From contig JAJHTX010000003.1 in NCBI GenBank assembly GCA_032164295.1, positions 558,001 to 622,000 on the forward strand: a DNA stretch of 64,000 nucleotides, read 5' to 3'. Position numbers and translations under genes: made by a program. The notes under the pieces were generated by a model that saw only the letters and a program-made list of their open reading frames with translations, was not told the origin of the DNA and made no database searches. Below are positions 36,325 through 49,106 of this stretch, piece after piece. This stretch comes from Inonotus obliquus. Its lineage: Eukaryota; Basidiomycota; Agaricomycetes; Hymenochaetales; Hymenochaetaceae. The number at the start of each line of letters is the position of its first letter. The stretch's first letter is position 1.

Positions 36325-36608
36325 TATTCAAACTTAGTGGGATCTCGAGCGCATGGTCATTCGACCTGCGAGAAGGAAGAATTCTGGTCAGATAACAGCC
36401 TTGAGAGCAACCTGAGAGCGTCAAACCGTACCACCTTGTGATTGCGATAGAGATGGATAAGGAAGTCCTTCAGCGGCCTGCCTATGGCTGGCGCACGATG
36501 AGCAGTACCTGCATTCGATGGAACAATCACCAGTAACAATTACGTAAAAGCGGGTTGTGACATTTGTTTTGTATTAAGTAAGCCAAGAATAATATAATCT
36601 ATTCTACT

Positions 36609-38479
36609 CTAGATAACAACATGGCGGGCTTCTTCTACTGTGATCTGACCTTCAAAGATGTCAACACTAACGGTTCCCTCCGTTCCGTTTATGCGCTCCG
36701 AGAGTACACCCCATTCCACCCACCATGTGTCCGCCTCATCAAAGGCATCGTACCCGAACGCGTCACGAAATTCTTCCCATGCCCTCCTCAAGTATCCATC
36801 TTCAGCTTCCGTCCAGTCAGCATGACCCTCTTCCATCTGTGAGTGCATCGATTGGTCTCGTTCATCCCGTTGTGGACCAGGGGGCAAGGCAACGAAGTCG
36901 ACCTTCCGATACTCCGTGATACACACACGCTCGCTGCGTGGTTGGCGGATCTCCTGAAACGCAGAAAGAAACCGACCGATATCCTCCTTATGTCTGAGTT
37001 TTGACAATAACCTCCCGAGGATGACGGCATCTTCAATTGCTAACGCGGCTGTATGAGAGTTTCCAGGCTTTGTTATATTAGCAGAATAAGTGCCACTTCA
37101 ATGAGATAATCGCGTACATTCCATCCATGCGCGGCTTCTCCGACAACAACAACACTCCTTTCGCTGTCGTACCAACTTTCGAGAGTGGTTGACCTATCGC
37201 CTTTTATTGGAACGACATCGTCTGCATGCTCAATGATGCGCTTAAGTCTTGTGAATGTGAGCTAATAGGTGCGCTGGGTTAAAAGCAGTGTGGTACACAC
37301 ATGGGCGCCCAATCCTGATCCCCAATGTCGAAATCATGGGTTGATTTCCGTTGTTTCCAATCAAATCGAAGGTCGACATCTTCTTCGTCCTTTAAAACCG
37401 ACACTGCAAACTCGGTATTATTTCGCTGTGGACGTCGTAAGCGCCACGCATGATCGGAGACAGCAAACAGCGTACTACAGCAAACCCTAGAACGGCCCAT
37501 CCCGACCCCATCCAAAGGTTCCACTAAAGTGTCTAAGCAAGAAACTACTTTGGTGGCTTTATGACGACTTACTATTGGCTCTTTGGTTACTCGAGTAATG
37601 TCTTCGTCATTGTTGAAGTGAGATAGTGGCACGGTGAAACTATTACAAGCGTCTTGGAGCAAGGTCATGGAAAGTCAAGTATAGCTTACTGATAGCTTGT
37701 GTAGTTGATTTCGTCACTATCTCGAGGAACAGGTCCCAAGATTGATCGAGTAAAGCCTCGATGCCCATCCGCGCCTACGATGAGATCGGCATGTACCCTT
37801 TTCCCAGAGGCAAGCTTCACGGTTGGCGTGTCGGAATCGATATCGACAACACGGGAGCCGAAGCTGAAGTTTACTCCAGCCTTTGTCGCAATGCTATAAA
37901 GCATCTGGAGCAAATCCGAGTGCTTAAAGAACGTAAGCTATTCTAGGATTCTCGGTATGAGAAATCAAGAAACTCACATGTAGCAGGTACACCTCGCCTT
38001 CGAGCTCCTCCATAACCTTTTCATGATACAGCAATTCGCCCATGACTTCGCCCGTATAAGCTGTAACCGAAAGCATAAGATTTGACGCCTTGTAGTGTGA
38101 GAGGCAAGAAAACATACCAGAATGGAACAATATCTTTGGACACCTCCCGCTCGTCTGACCCATTATGGTTGGCCCAAGACCCCACCTGAACAGAATACGC
38201 GACATATTTGGAGGGACTCGAATACCGCCAGGACTCTAGTTGCACAACGGATGAGACACCTAAGCGAAAATGTCGAAGGGGTAACCATACCGTTCCCAGG
38301 TCATTTTCAGATTCCAAAACCAGGACGTTATGACCCGCTTGTCGGAGACTGTAAGCGGTGGCTAGTCCGGCAACACTTGCTCCAATAACAATGATATCGA
38401 TTGATAGGTCAGCCTTTTGAGCGTCGAGGCCTGACACTATGGAACACGTCGAGCCATGTCGGGGTCGGCTGTTTGCCAT
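36609..38479 (-). CDS. FAD-dependent monooxygenase (salicylate hydroxylase-like)
   Basis: Nine exons give about 487 aa, starting MANSRPRHGS at 38479. Residues 31-60 are the FAD-binding fold (IIVIGASVAGLATAYSLRQ, then VLVLES), with Ser where the usual GxGxxG has its middle Gly. SPGGIRVPPNMSRIL and RWGL follow. The DG motif is IVGADGHRGFTRSIL; the second flavin motif is split by an intron (GEAAHGWN / PGNSHTAALAIEDAVILG). The family hydroxylates or decarboxylates aromatic and polyketide substrates with NAD(P)H and O2. No signal peptide is seen. It lies on the same strand as the hybrid synthase and acyltransferase upstream, so a tailoring role is likely but inferred. Its C-terminal tail is rich in acidic and Trp residues. 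Confidence 0.88.
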
Positions 38480-39401
38480 GAGCTGAAATCAGGGGAGGAA
38501 AAATGAAGAATCCCACATGCCCACATACTAAATAAGAAGCGTGATTGCGGAGCTCATCAGCTGAGCTACAATGATCGCACGCTGTGCTTCTCTCCGTTGC
38601 AAGCCCTGTTGATGATTATGATAGGCATTTGATATTCTAGAGATGATGGAAGGCCTGTCAGACTTCCTCGTGAGATGCGTATCCAAGACACAATAATATC
38701 TTGCTGGATGAAAAAAAAACCTCACTGAAGGAAGGGAGGACTTCATCTGACTTCAAACAAATTTTCCCGTGGATGTTTGCTCCCGCAAATCGTACCGGAG
38801 CCTCGACAATTTGTTTCCGTGCGACTTGATCCCAATAAAGACTCACTTCGATGGTGGTTTCCCCAATAGATTACGCAGTGTATTGGGCCGTATTGGGGAA
38901 CGCTCGCAGAGGAAAGTACAAAGGCTACGGCTGGAAGGGTACGTTCACACCGCAGTATCATTGATCCACCATCCAAACAATTGAACGGCACCGCACACCG
39001 GATCGAAAAAAATACCAGAGCAATCTGTGTACCTCCGCGGACGGTATTTGTTAACGTAATCATGATAATGCCAGCTCTGCGCGGTTATGGAACGGACGAA
39101 CATTCCTTGAGGAATCGTCACGGTGATTCTGGTTTACAGAGACAAGCGAGCTGGGAGACCTTCTTCTTCTATGGGCAGCATCCAGAAGTGCACTGTTACT
39201 TGAGGAAGTGGTATTCAGGAAGGAGGAGAGAGGAACGGCTTATCACCGTCCTCCAAAATCGAATGACGCCGAGACATAATATCGACTTGCCTCGTGGTGT
39301 GACATCCTGAAAAAAGTGACCAGTGTCACTCATTCATATTGGGACATAAAGTTACATCAAATAATACAACAAACAACAAATCATACACCAACTAGCTCTG
39401 G
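38480..39401. other. Intergenic between monooxygenase promoter and synthase stop
   Basis: This 920 bp contains the monooxygenase upstream region and the downstream region of the hybrid synthase. Open frames on both strands are short and lack family motifs. A poly-A run lies near 38710. Nothing else was recognised. Confidence 0.5.
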
Positions 39402-42400
39402 TCACCATTGATACACTGGTAAGCGCAATCGAAGCCCATCAGACCCGAAACAAGCCCAATCAATGTCGCAGCCTCGCTCGTATAATGGACCTAGGATGTC
39501 TTCAAGGTTCCCGGAATTGTAATGGATGTATCTCCTGGAATCCATCGCCAACGGTAATCCCCCCAAGTGGACAACGAGGTCACACTGTCCCGTAAGGCAG
39601 TCAATCCCTCGTACCGTCTCAAAATATCTCCTTCCTGCATGAGCCCAGTACGTCTGACTTGAAACAATGTCCTTGTCCAAAACTTCGCCCAGATGACCGG
39701 AGACGAATGACAGTGTTTGATGGGAAAGAGTTTTCTGCGGAGGTTCAGCGGAAGATAAGGAGAAATCGGGGAGAAATTCGACGGCTCCCATCATGGCAAG
39801 TTCCTTCACGGATTCTGCTGTCCCCTCCAAAACAACGAATCGGTCTGCATAAGAACCACGCAGAGCGAGCTCTGATGGTAGCCATTGCGTGAGAAGCTCC
39901 GATACTTTATCCTTAGCGTCTTGGACCACGTAGATTCCGCGCCCGTCTCGATTAGCGTTTTGGAAGACGGAGTTGATAGGCAAAAGACCGGCATAAACCC
40001 CTGCAACCCATTCGGCCATTCCGTCTCCGCCAACTGCTGTTATCTCGCACCCGAGTTTCTTTAAGGCGTTTGCGACGGCCAGTTGATGTGCAAAGGCTCC
40101 ATAGTGTTCGTTCCAGTTGCCGCTCGCCACCAGCGCCCGCTCTTGATCCAACAATAGGCAATCGCCAGCGTTAAATGACGCCCCGCCCAGAGGCAGTCCA
40201 AACCAGATGCCTATCTTGATTGCACCCAACTTAATCCTCTGGTGGGGATTTGGGCCATATAACTCTTTCGTCAATGCCGCTGTCCAGGAAAAGTGGTCGT
40301 GAACGTGCCAGGCACGTCGCAGAGGAAGGTGATCCCGAGCTATCTGACTGGTCATGCAAATGGCTTTAAACTCCGCTTCTATTGCAATCGGTGACAGTGC
40401 GAAGTCTATGTAGCTTCGCAGCAATGATTCGAAACTCCTTCGATCATGGGCGCTCATCAGGAATAGATGCGGCGTGGATTCGGGCTGCGAAAGATGTCTA
40501 GTGGAGAAATCTTCAAGAATTATATGAGCCAAAGTTCCGGATAGCCCAAAGGACGAGATGCCGATTCTTCTAGGCCTGTCAAGCCTTGGAAGCGAGACAA
40601 TGCGCCGAGGAACGAGGAACTTAGAGCTTCCGAAGTCGATTTGAGGATTCGGGCGAATAAAATTGGGCTGAGCTGGCACAACATCGTGTTGCAGGCAAAG
40701 GATGCCTTTCAGAACGCCTACATCACGACCGGGAATTAGGTCAATTTCAAGCGCACGGAATTACTTTAGGCTTACTCGTTAACCCTGCAGCTTCTTCTGT
40801 GTGTCCAACGACTGCCTTGACACCGCCGATTATTAAAGGTCGTACTCTTTTACCCCGGAAAACGTCATCCAGAGCTTGCATCTCCACAGCATCTCCTAAT
40901 TGAGTACCAGTACCGTGTGCTGTATAAGGTGTAAATTTATCTGTCAAATTTGCAGCCGCTAGAAATGATCTCACTCTCAATAACATCAATGTCTTGCTCC
41001 GAGCAAAACGCCTTCTTCAGCGTCTGACGCAAAAGACGTGACTGGGCTGCCGGATTGGGAGCGAAAAACCCATGCGAACGGCCGTCTTGTGTTATATGCG
41101 TAGCTTTGATACTCGCATAAGGAGCGCACTTAGCGTTCACTGCTTTCTGTATAACCAAAGCAGCCGCGCATTCTCCAGGAAGGAAGCCATCCGCTTCGTC
41201 CGAGAATGTCGCACATCGACCCAGTTTCGACGCAATTCCCGCTTTCGAACGGAAGATCGGACCAGAAGGATGAAAATGAGTTGTGGATGATATCACAATT
41301 GCAGCATCGCAATCCCCATTCCGTATTGAGGAGCATGCTATTTGAGGTCGTTATGAGTAACAAGGGAATTCCGAATATGTCTGCAAATGCTCACCTTGGT
41401 GGATCGCAACGGCGCTGCTAGAGCACGCTGTTTTAATTTCAAGGGCCGGGCCTTCCAGGTTCAAGAAATATGATAACCTTGCTCCTACGGCGTCATCTGC
41501 ACTCCCCAATAAGGATTGAGAATACTCTGTAAAGGAATGACAAATTAGTTTGAAATGGAAACGAAGGACGGAGACTCTATACCATCCAAACTAAGTTCCG
41601 ACGATCTTCGCTCACGCCAACCTGAATCATTGACGCTGCTGAAAACACCCCAGGCCTGGCCGTTAAGGGACCTCGGAGCAATACCTGCATCCTCGATAGC
41701 CTGATACCCCAGTTGCAGAGCGAGGCGCGCGTTAGGTGACATACTCTCGACATCGCTCGGAGATAAATTGAAAAAGTCGCGAAACGAGCTGAGATTATCG
41801 AAATTGTCGTCCTCAAGCCATGCAATTGGCGGAATATCGATCCCCTTTGCCGCCTTCGCTTCCCAGCGTGATGTGGGCGGAAGCTTTATGGTGTTCTTGT
41901 TGTACGTCTTTGGATCAAGCAGGGCAGCCCAGAAATTGTCCAATAACCTGACCCGTCCAGGATAGCGGCAAGCAGCACCCGTAATGACGAGCAGGGACTC
42001 GTCGATTTCGCTGGAGCCTGATATTTTGGTCGTATCGCTTGATGAGGAAAAATCCCGGTCTTGCTGTAAAGTTGCATCCTTTACTGCTGTCTGCTTATTA
42101 CCTAGAATCACATCACAGATATCATCCACAGTCCTGAATGAGTAAAGCTGAGCTGCGGACACTCTGATGGAGAAACGTGTCTCAAGCGAACGAGCGAGTT
42201 GGACTGACGACAAAGAGGTGAGCGGGATCTCGGAGAAATTAATAGAATCCTGAGAAAGATGGTCGACTGGAACGTCGAAAATGTCTGAAAGGAGGTTCTC
42301 AATAGACCTTCGCGTCTCTGCTCGTAGTAAAAGTTGATCGTGGAGCTGGTGTGCGGCTGCATCGGGTTCGCCGCCTACTTTCGTCCCTGGCCACCTTGCT

Positions 42401-44365
42401 TTCGACTCAGCCCATACTTTCCTCACTTTCTTCCTGTTCAGTGTGAGCTTCGCTGTTACAGGCAGCTCATCGACAACTATGACGTTCTCTGGACGAATGC
42501 GTTTATCAAATGTGAGGGAGCGATTGAGCTCGAGGACGAATCGAACAACTTCCTCATGTTGATGTGCACCGAAAGGTACATTAGGCTCGATGGTCGTTAC
42601 AGGTTGCAAAAGAACAACGGGCGCGTCTCGTGCCATATTCGCAACAACAGCCGATCGAAGAATGAGGGGATGTTCATTAAGTCGGCGCTCAACGGCCAGC
42701 GCATCTAATTTGATCCCAGATGCAAGAACGACCATGTCATCTAGTCTCCCGAGGTACTTTAAACCTTCACGAAAAAAATAGTTAGGAACATTTGCTATTG
42801 AGCTAGAATAAGACGTACCGGAAAGCCGTGACATTCCAGGATCGGTGCTCGGCAAGGCATCCCCTTTGAGATAACTCAACGAATACTGAAGCTTCCTCTG
42901 TCTCACATTCTGCTCGTAAAGATCACCGGTTCGATATATAGTTGATCCTATCACCGAATCACTCATGAAAGAAGTGCTATCTCGGTTATCGTACCCCGAT
43001 GGTATGAACTGCGAGATGCGAGTAAGTTCATTGGGTGACATAATTCATTAGGTGATGGAGACACTAACCGCCCCTCGCACGACCAATTCTCCAAAATTAT
43101 CTTCGAGACTCTCTTTCTCCAAGAATCCCTCTAGACCCGGCGCAACTTCCAGCCCGTCGACGATCATAGAAGGAACCGCTGCTCTCCTAATGCATATCGT
43201 TCCCGCCACTTCCGTAGCACCCGAGCAGTCAAAATACGGGATCCCTTGCTCTGCAGCCCATTGGAAGACTTCCTCCGAAGTCGGAGCCCCACCTACACCA
43301 AGCGACCGCATTGCTTTCAAGTGTCTAAGTCCTTCGGCGTCAATGTCTTTGACCATATCAGAGAAAATTGCAGGAACGATGCAGAGTGAATCGACAGGCT
43401 CGTGGTATTGGATCGCGTGGAGAAGCTGAACATGCAAAGGCGTTGAAAGCGGCACTTTAGGTGAGGACACCTCCCTGTCGAAGAAGATGTAGGAACCTCC
43501 AGTTTCTAGTACAATGCCTCTAGGTTCTCACGTCAGCGAATTGGATCTCAATCTGTAGGTGACGGCAAACTCACATGAACGAAATACAGAATTCGAAGCA
43601 GTGGCTCAATGAAAGCCAACCAAGATGTCGAATGGGACGACTACCATAGGTTGTTCCTCCTAGCATTTCCACCATCCTTGTTGCGGAGTGGACAAGCACC
43701 GAGTGCGTATAGGTGACAGACTTTATCGTTGATGCGTCGATGGCTGAACTGGTGAACAATGAAATGACTGGTGTTTCGCCTCCGACAAGGGGCGGTCCAT
43801 TAAGCTCCTCGCCGGGATGTTCTTTTGCTGAATGCGATAGCCAGTCTACGAGAGAAGGAATGAAATCCGACACCTTTGAGGGCGAAACCAGCAGTGAGAA
43901 CTGAACTGGGATCAAGTTCTCGAGATATACGACCTCCAGGTCGGCAGGCAATTGAAGGTGTTGCACCGCAGCTTCCTTCAGGCTTCCAGAAATAATGAGC
44001 GCATCCGGGTCAACGGAAGATACCATCGAAGACCAAAGGGTCTGTTCCGACTTCACGCTGATTGGTACAACCGTAAACGACATGAACCATAGTGCCCACA
44101 GGGTGAGAGGGAACAATACATTATTCGCGGAGATTAGTACCACCTTCCGTTGCCGAGGAGAAGCAAGACATGGACATAGACGAATCAGTCGCGCGGGCAA
44201 GAGAGTAGATGCTAGAAGATAGAACTGTCGATACGTCAAGCTTTGGCCGATGTCTTCGACCAAGTACGCGTTATCGGGGGTATGCTCAGCTAGATGGTGT
44301 AAAGTCGATAGTAGCGTCTCATGCCGAGCATGATAGCCATCTGCAGATGCGGAGGAGGTCGGCAT
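39402..44365 (-). CDS. Hybrid adenylation-carrier-ketosynthase-acyltransferase-like synthase (1,540 aa)
   Basis: Seven exons (44365-43575, 43519-43069, 43008-41583, 41526-41395, 41337-40975, 40919-40776, 40717-39402) keep frame and give 1,540 codons plus stop. Residues about 10-590 are an adenylation domain: [22 protein letters not shown] and a final RKK segment, with a degenerate phosphate loop ([11 protein letters not shown]). A carrier domain follows (about 625-700, [10 protein letters not shown]). The ketosynthase spans about 740-1150 with [16 protein letters not shown] and [13 protein letters not shown], so Cys and both His are present. The last 390 residues have acyltransferase architecture, including the closing GCDIDW...LPVYQW, but the GHSxGE nucleophile elbow reads GGDGMAEW. 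There is no condensation, reductase or thioesterase domain. It probably activates an acid, loads it on the carrier and condenses it; the extender would need to come in trans. The product is unknown. Confidence 0.85.
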
Positions 44366-45082
44366 TATGACGCCAGACTGGAGTTGAGGGCAACAAGTGA
44401 GAAATATGCCTTTCTTAAAGTCAATTCCGGACGTCACCTGAAAGCCGAAGGAACCATGTATGATGCGGGTTGTGCTTCGAGAGGGTAAGACTGCGCTGAA
44501 ACCTCAATCATAACTGTCTTTGTTCTGCGAATACTTCCTTAAGCGTCACCGGGCTCGAGCTCGAAGAGAAGGATGAATGATGAGCCAGCATCATGGTGTT
44601 GATTGGTGTTCGAACGGTTCACACGATAAAATACCACCGACGTGGTAAGTTCAACCCTGGAATCCACTCGGGTACCCTGGCATGTGTACGCGGTGATGAT
44701 GCGATCAGCGATAGCAGCTAAGAGAATCAGATCAACGACTGCAAAGCCAGAAGCTCAACCCAGGTCTTCTATCACAGTGACACAGAGCGGCATGTTCCAT
44801 GCCAAGTATATTTATACCGGAGAAGGCGCACTACAAATATGCCGCGTAGTCCGGTGAGCACTGGTCCTATCAGGGAAATCAGTACTGAATGGCTGTGCGG
44901 TGACATGGCAGGAGCACACACCAAATATTTCTAACCCACCCAATGAGCTGAATTTTTTACGGCTGTTCAGAAGGGAATTGCATAAATAGTACAGCATTCA
45001 AAAGCATCCGCTTCTACTGGAACTTCCATAAATTCAGAACCACCTATGTATGTTACGAACGCCTGTAGAATAAGAAGAGTAA
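44366..45082. other. Intergenic, upstream of the hybrid synthase
   Basis: This 717 bp should hold the synthase promoter and the 3' flank of the acyltransferase gene. The synthase frame stays open upstream of the chosen ATG to about 44437 without another ATG in frame, so a longer 5' exon cannot be excluded. No other gene is supported. Confidence 0.5.
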
Positions 45083-46821
45083 TCATGAAGTGGATAGCAT
45101 CAACTCCGCCCACTTCCTCATCCAGCCTTCTACGACATGAGGTTCCACGGTCTTCTGATTATAATCCACGCTTAGTTTAATCTGTCCGTTCCACTCGGTA
45201 ACACGGAAAAACCTGGAACGGGATAATTTCAATATTACGTTCGCAAATTCGGAATTTGATTCGTCAACTTACGGTCCTGGGTCGGTCTTACCGAGTGCGA
45301 CGAAGAAATCGGATACTTCAAAAACTGTGTCACCTTCCTGTGGGTATCTCGGCTTTAGATAGGTTGATCCCCGTCCGTCTCCTCCAAACCACGGACCACA
45401 CCATGGAGGCTGCGGCGGCGCAGATAGCATTATTTCCACTTGTTGGTTTTCGATTCCGAGAAGCGCTGGAAAGCCTGCCTGTCGCACATACTCCTTCCTC
45501 ACAGCCTGAGCGAAGTCGTAAATGAGAGTCTTAAGGTTCTTATCGACGTCTCCACCGTATTTGTCCACGATATTCACTGGAACTTGGATGCTGGACATAC
45601 CAAGGCAGTACGCTGGATAGTCCAGTGCGCCGCGATATTCCTTTGCCAAGCGCTGCCTCGCGTCGACAAGGCCGTAGCAGAATACGACATTCGAAGACCC
45701 GGGCTCTGGTGGGTTATCCAAGACTACCAAAAGTGCTAGACACCCATGAGCTTCCGAAAAAGACACATGTCAGAGCTTTGCCGAAGGGTGAATCGAATAA
45801 TAACCAACCGAACTGGTTGACAGTCAACTTCTCCGAGCCCTTTTGACAGGCCTCAAGAATCTTTTTGGATTCTTCAATAGTGAAGGTATAAGCTGCGCGA
45901 CGGGTTTCTGGCGTATCTTTCGTCTGATCGTACGACGGCTGCTTCAGCGATTTGAACGGATGGGCAAGCTACAATATCGGTCATGAGTACGTTATCGTAA
46001 GATATCGCAACACGAAGCCATACCGGGGCACCTCTCGCCAGGTCCGTCATCACCTGGTTCAAAGTCTCCCAAAATTTCGGACCGTCCCTCGGCTCCTCCG
46101 ATAGCTCCGGTCTAACGAGATTTCCGCTGGCGTCAAACTCCGCTGGCTCATGTTTACGGAGAATCTCAGATGCAATTGGAAGCAGCTGGCGCGTCTCCGT
46201 GCCCCACTTGTGGCGAGCTACTTCCACTTCCGCGTAATTCAGGTTACCGATGTGTTTGGAAAGGTGTTCGAGATACCGCGACATCAGAACCTTCACCCCG
46301 GCGCCATCAAAAGGAACATGGGATGTGTACAATAAGAGCCCGAAGGATGTTGTGGTGAATGGAACGCAGTAAAGGAAGGTCTGCGGTACAAGATCCTTTT
46401 CGGGCAGGATCCCTCGTACGACATGGTACCGAAGCTCGTCCAAGTCCTGGAACCCCTCCTCGAGAGTCACTGTTTCTCTAGCCCATGCTTCTGCCTCTGC
46501 TCTGTCAGATAGCGGGGTATATGCGAGGAATACCGCGGGCATTGGCGAGCCTTCGCGGGGCTCGTGGAGCATCTGAGACGCTACCGTTGGAACATCCCAG
46601 CGAAGTGAGATCCAGGCTCTGCGAGCATTGTCGAGTAAATTCGAAGGATCAATGGACAAGGAAAATTTGAGGTATACGCCAATGAAAAGGTTCTGTTCTC
46701 CTTGCTTGTGGAAGTTCAGAACATCTTCGAAAAGCTCACCACCACCAATCTCTCGTTTAAAGCGACCCGGAGCGTTTTCGTCCTCGCGCCACTGGTAACG
46801 CGAATAGTCGAGAGTGGTCAT
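45083..46821 (-). CDS. HxxxDG acyltransferase of the BAHD/condensation superfamily (521 aa)
   Basis: Four exons (46821-46024, 45968-45809, 45750-45273, 45212-45083) splice cleanly to 521 aa starting MTTLDYSRYQWREDENAPG. The catalytic motif SHVPFDGAG (HxxxDGxG) lies near residue 175. The N-terminal half has the usual region before it (ARRAWISLRWDVPT). The C-terminal half has GPWFGGDG and ends in the final strand-rich part (FFRVTEWNGQIKLSVDY). Such enzymes move an acyl group from CoA or a carrier to an alcohol or amine; fungal members include trichothecene and alcohol O-acyltransferases. It is co-oriented with the hybrid synthase 0.7 kb downstream, so acylation of that product is a fair inference. 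There is no signal peptide or membrane segment. Confidence 0.85.
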
Positions 46822-47783
46822 TTGGTCAGTCGTAGATTCAGTCAGTGCATGAGTGGGCAAGATACATACCAGAGTGATTTTATTGAGAACTATAAACCTA
46901 GGGACATCAAAGAAGCCCCGGCTGGCGGTCCAGCTCAAATCCCTAGATACGAAGGACTGGGCGTGGTTCCCGTTTGCTTAGAACTGTTTGATCGTTTAGA
47001 TGCTGGGGCTAGTATAGAATATGTCAGTGGGAACGATGCTACAGAGTCTGGAATTTTGCTCACATCTCAGAGTACAAAAGCCATGAAGCTTGACCAATAG
47101 CAGCGCTAAGGGAAACTATACCATAAAATATATGACATAGAACGAAACTTTCGGAAGCGGTACAGAGGCAAAGTATAGGTCGTTGCAACAGATTCACAGG
47201 ATGACAACAACAACTAGATTGGACATCACATGATCCCGTTCTGCGTGGATTTATTCTCACACACTTGTTGCTGTGTTCTGTCTGGTGAATGCTCGCTCTC
47301 TGCTACAAAGGACTTCCTTGTCGACCATGGCACTGACAGTGGCTATTTTCTATGAAGCGGTGCCACGCATTCGTTAACCAATTCAGCCACAGAGCGCTGT
47401 ATCAGCAGATTCAGAACTCACACACATTTCCCTCCTGGTAAAGTACAACCATTAGTGGTCTTGATGGATATCTTATGGGGAAATACTGACATCTCGGGAA
47501 TCTCTTCTGATAGACCCATGTGCAATCTATGAATGGCATCAGCGAGTGGTCGATATCGGCGGGAACAATCCATAACGGGTTCTCATCGACATCCGGACGT
47601 GTATGAAATAGAGCAGTGCACAGCAGTCCTGCGGAATGTTACATCTTCTATCAGTAGGCCGAAGCCTTCCAGGGACCGACTATCAGCAAGAAGACTCAGA
47701 CTCGCGCAGCTGGATTTCAGCACTCACCCTCCCAAATTGCTCACCTTCCCTTCCTCTCCCCTTACGCTGCTTGACGTACAGCT
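46822..47783. promoter_or_regulatory. Divergent intergenic region of 960 bp
   Basis: The acyltransferase (minus) and the membrane protein (plus) are transcribed away from each other across this stretch, so both promoters should lie here. I could not pick out a specific TATA box or factor site with confidence. Short frames at 47060-47260 and 47533-47700 lack support. Confidence 0.45.
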
Positions 47784-49106
47784 ATGGCCGCAACTGCTTG
47801 CTCCGAACTCGGAATACTCAATCCGCAAACGCCTCTTGCGTTTTTGCCTCCGGACATGGCGACCGAACTGGAAGTATCGCGTTATATCTATGTCGCAAGT
47901 CTCGGGGTATGTTATCAGACTGGTGCTGATAGTATTTCTTTCACTGATATCATCACAGGCCTTCGTCTGGGATCTATTTTCTAATATACCTGCAGACTAC
48001 AAGCTGTTGTTCCAGCACAACATCACTCTAGCAACTGTTGCGTATTTTGTCTCAAGGTGATCAACCGTGCAGCATACTGTTCCACATTTCTCTTTCTCAC
48101 TATCTACCAGAGTCTTATCACTGACATACATAATAACGAGCACCATTTTCCAGAGTGAGCAACTTCCACCATACTTCTGTTTGCTTTCCAGCTGACTTCA
48201 AACGAGTCGGAAGTGTGGGGAACTGCCAAACGTTGATAGTTTCTTTGGGAGTATGCTTCGCAATCGCGGTACCAGCAACGTCGCTCCTGTTTCTGTTCCG
48301 CATCCGTGCCGTCTTTAACGATAAAAAACTCGTCATCTGGCTCTTCGCTTTTCTTTGGTTATCAGTGTTAGCAGGATGCATTACGGTACCTTTCGCTATT
48401 GAGGGTGGTCATATTGGTCCAACCTCTCGCTGCATCAACGTCGGTGTAAAGCCATTCAGCTCGGCTGGGATAATTATCTCAACAGTCAATGACACCCTCG
48501 TTCTATTCGCCATCTCCCTGAGACTTTTATTCAACGCATCCGGTCGTGATAGGTCCGTTGTACAAAGCAAGAGTTTTTGGAGCGGAAGGGCGTTACCACA
48601 GATATCTAAAAGCATCCTACAAAGCGGTCAGCAATACTATCTGTACGCCATGAATTCATATTCGTACATGGGAAAGACTGATTTCGTTCTGTTCAAGCAT
48701 CACTGTCGGATGGAACATTCTGGCGATGGCGATGATTTTGGCACCATCTGTACCGCCGGTGTATCGTGCCATGTTCACCATTCCGAGCGTTGCAGTCGAG
48801 AACTGTATGGCATGTAAAGTCTATCGCGATGTCAAGTTCGGACTCATCCAAGCGAATGGACAACCGACCATCCAGCATTCGTCGCGTAGCGCGATATCCA
48901 GCAACAGCTACCATCCTCGATATTGGCGGCGTGATGGGACAAAACCAATTCCGCCAGCTGATGAAGGAATAATTGTTACAACGTCGATGTCAAGGACGAT
49001 CGATCCGCCCATGGAACTCGATCTCGTCGGAGGGTCTGCAAGCGGTCGCGCGTCCTCATCATACGACCGTAATGTAGAAGCCAAAACCAGTGGATTCGCA
49101 GTCTAA
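47784..49106 (+). CDS. Multi-pass membrane protein of an agaricomycete 7TM-like family (374 aa)
   Basis: Five exons (47784-47906, 47959-48056, 48111-48154, 48192-48642, 48698-49106) keep frame and give 374 aa. The start MAATACSELGILNPQ lacks a classical signal peptide. Hydrophobic helices are seen at about 35-50, 65-90, 100-135, 145-170, 185-210 and 240-260. Family-like features include VWDLFSNIPADYKLL near the second helix, the QTLIVSLGVCFAIAVPA helix, and after the last helix VAVENCMACKVYRDVKFG, where such proteins end the membrane part. The remaining 90 residues are a Ser-rich cytoplasmic tail. These receptor-like proteins are numerous in mushrooms and mostly of unknown role. It may only be a neighbour of the cluster. 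Confidence 0.82.

Noticed and set aside
36357..36539. Possible extra upstream exon of the BEACH gene (contains RPLKDFLIHLYRNHKV)
   Set aside because: It looks coding-like but ends in a stop before the BEACH ATG and no proper intron joins the two; it may be a relic or lie in an unusual 5' region.
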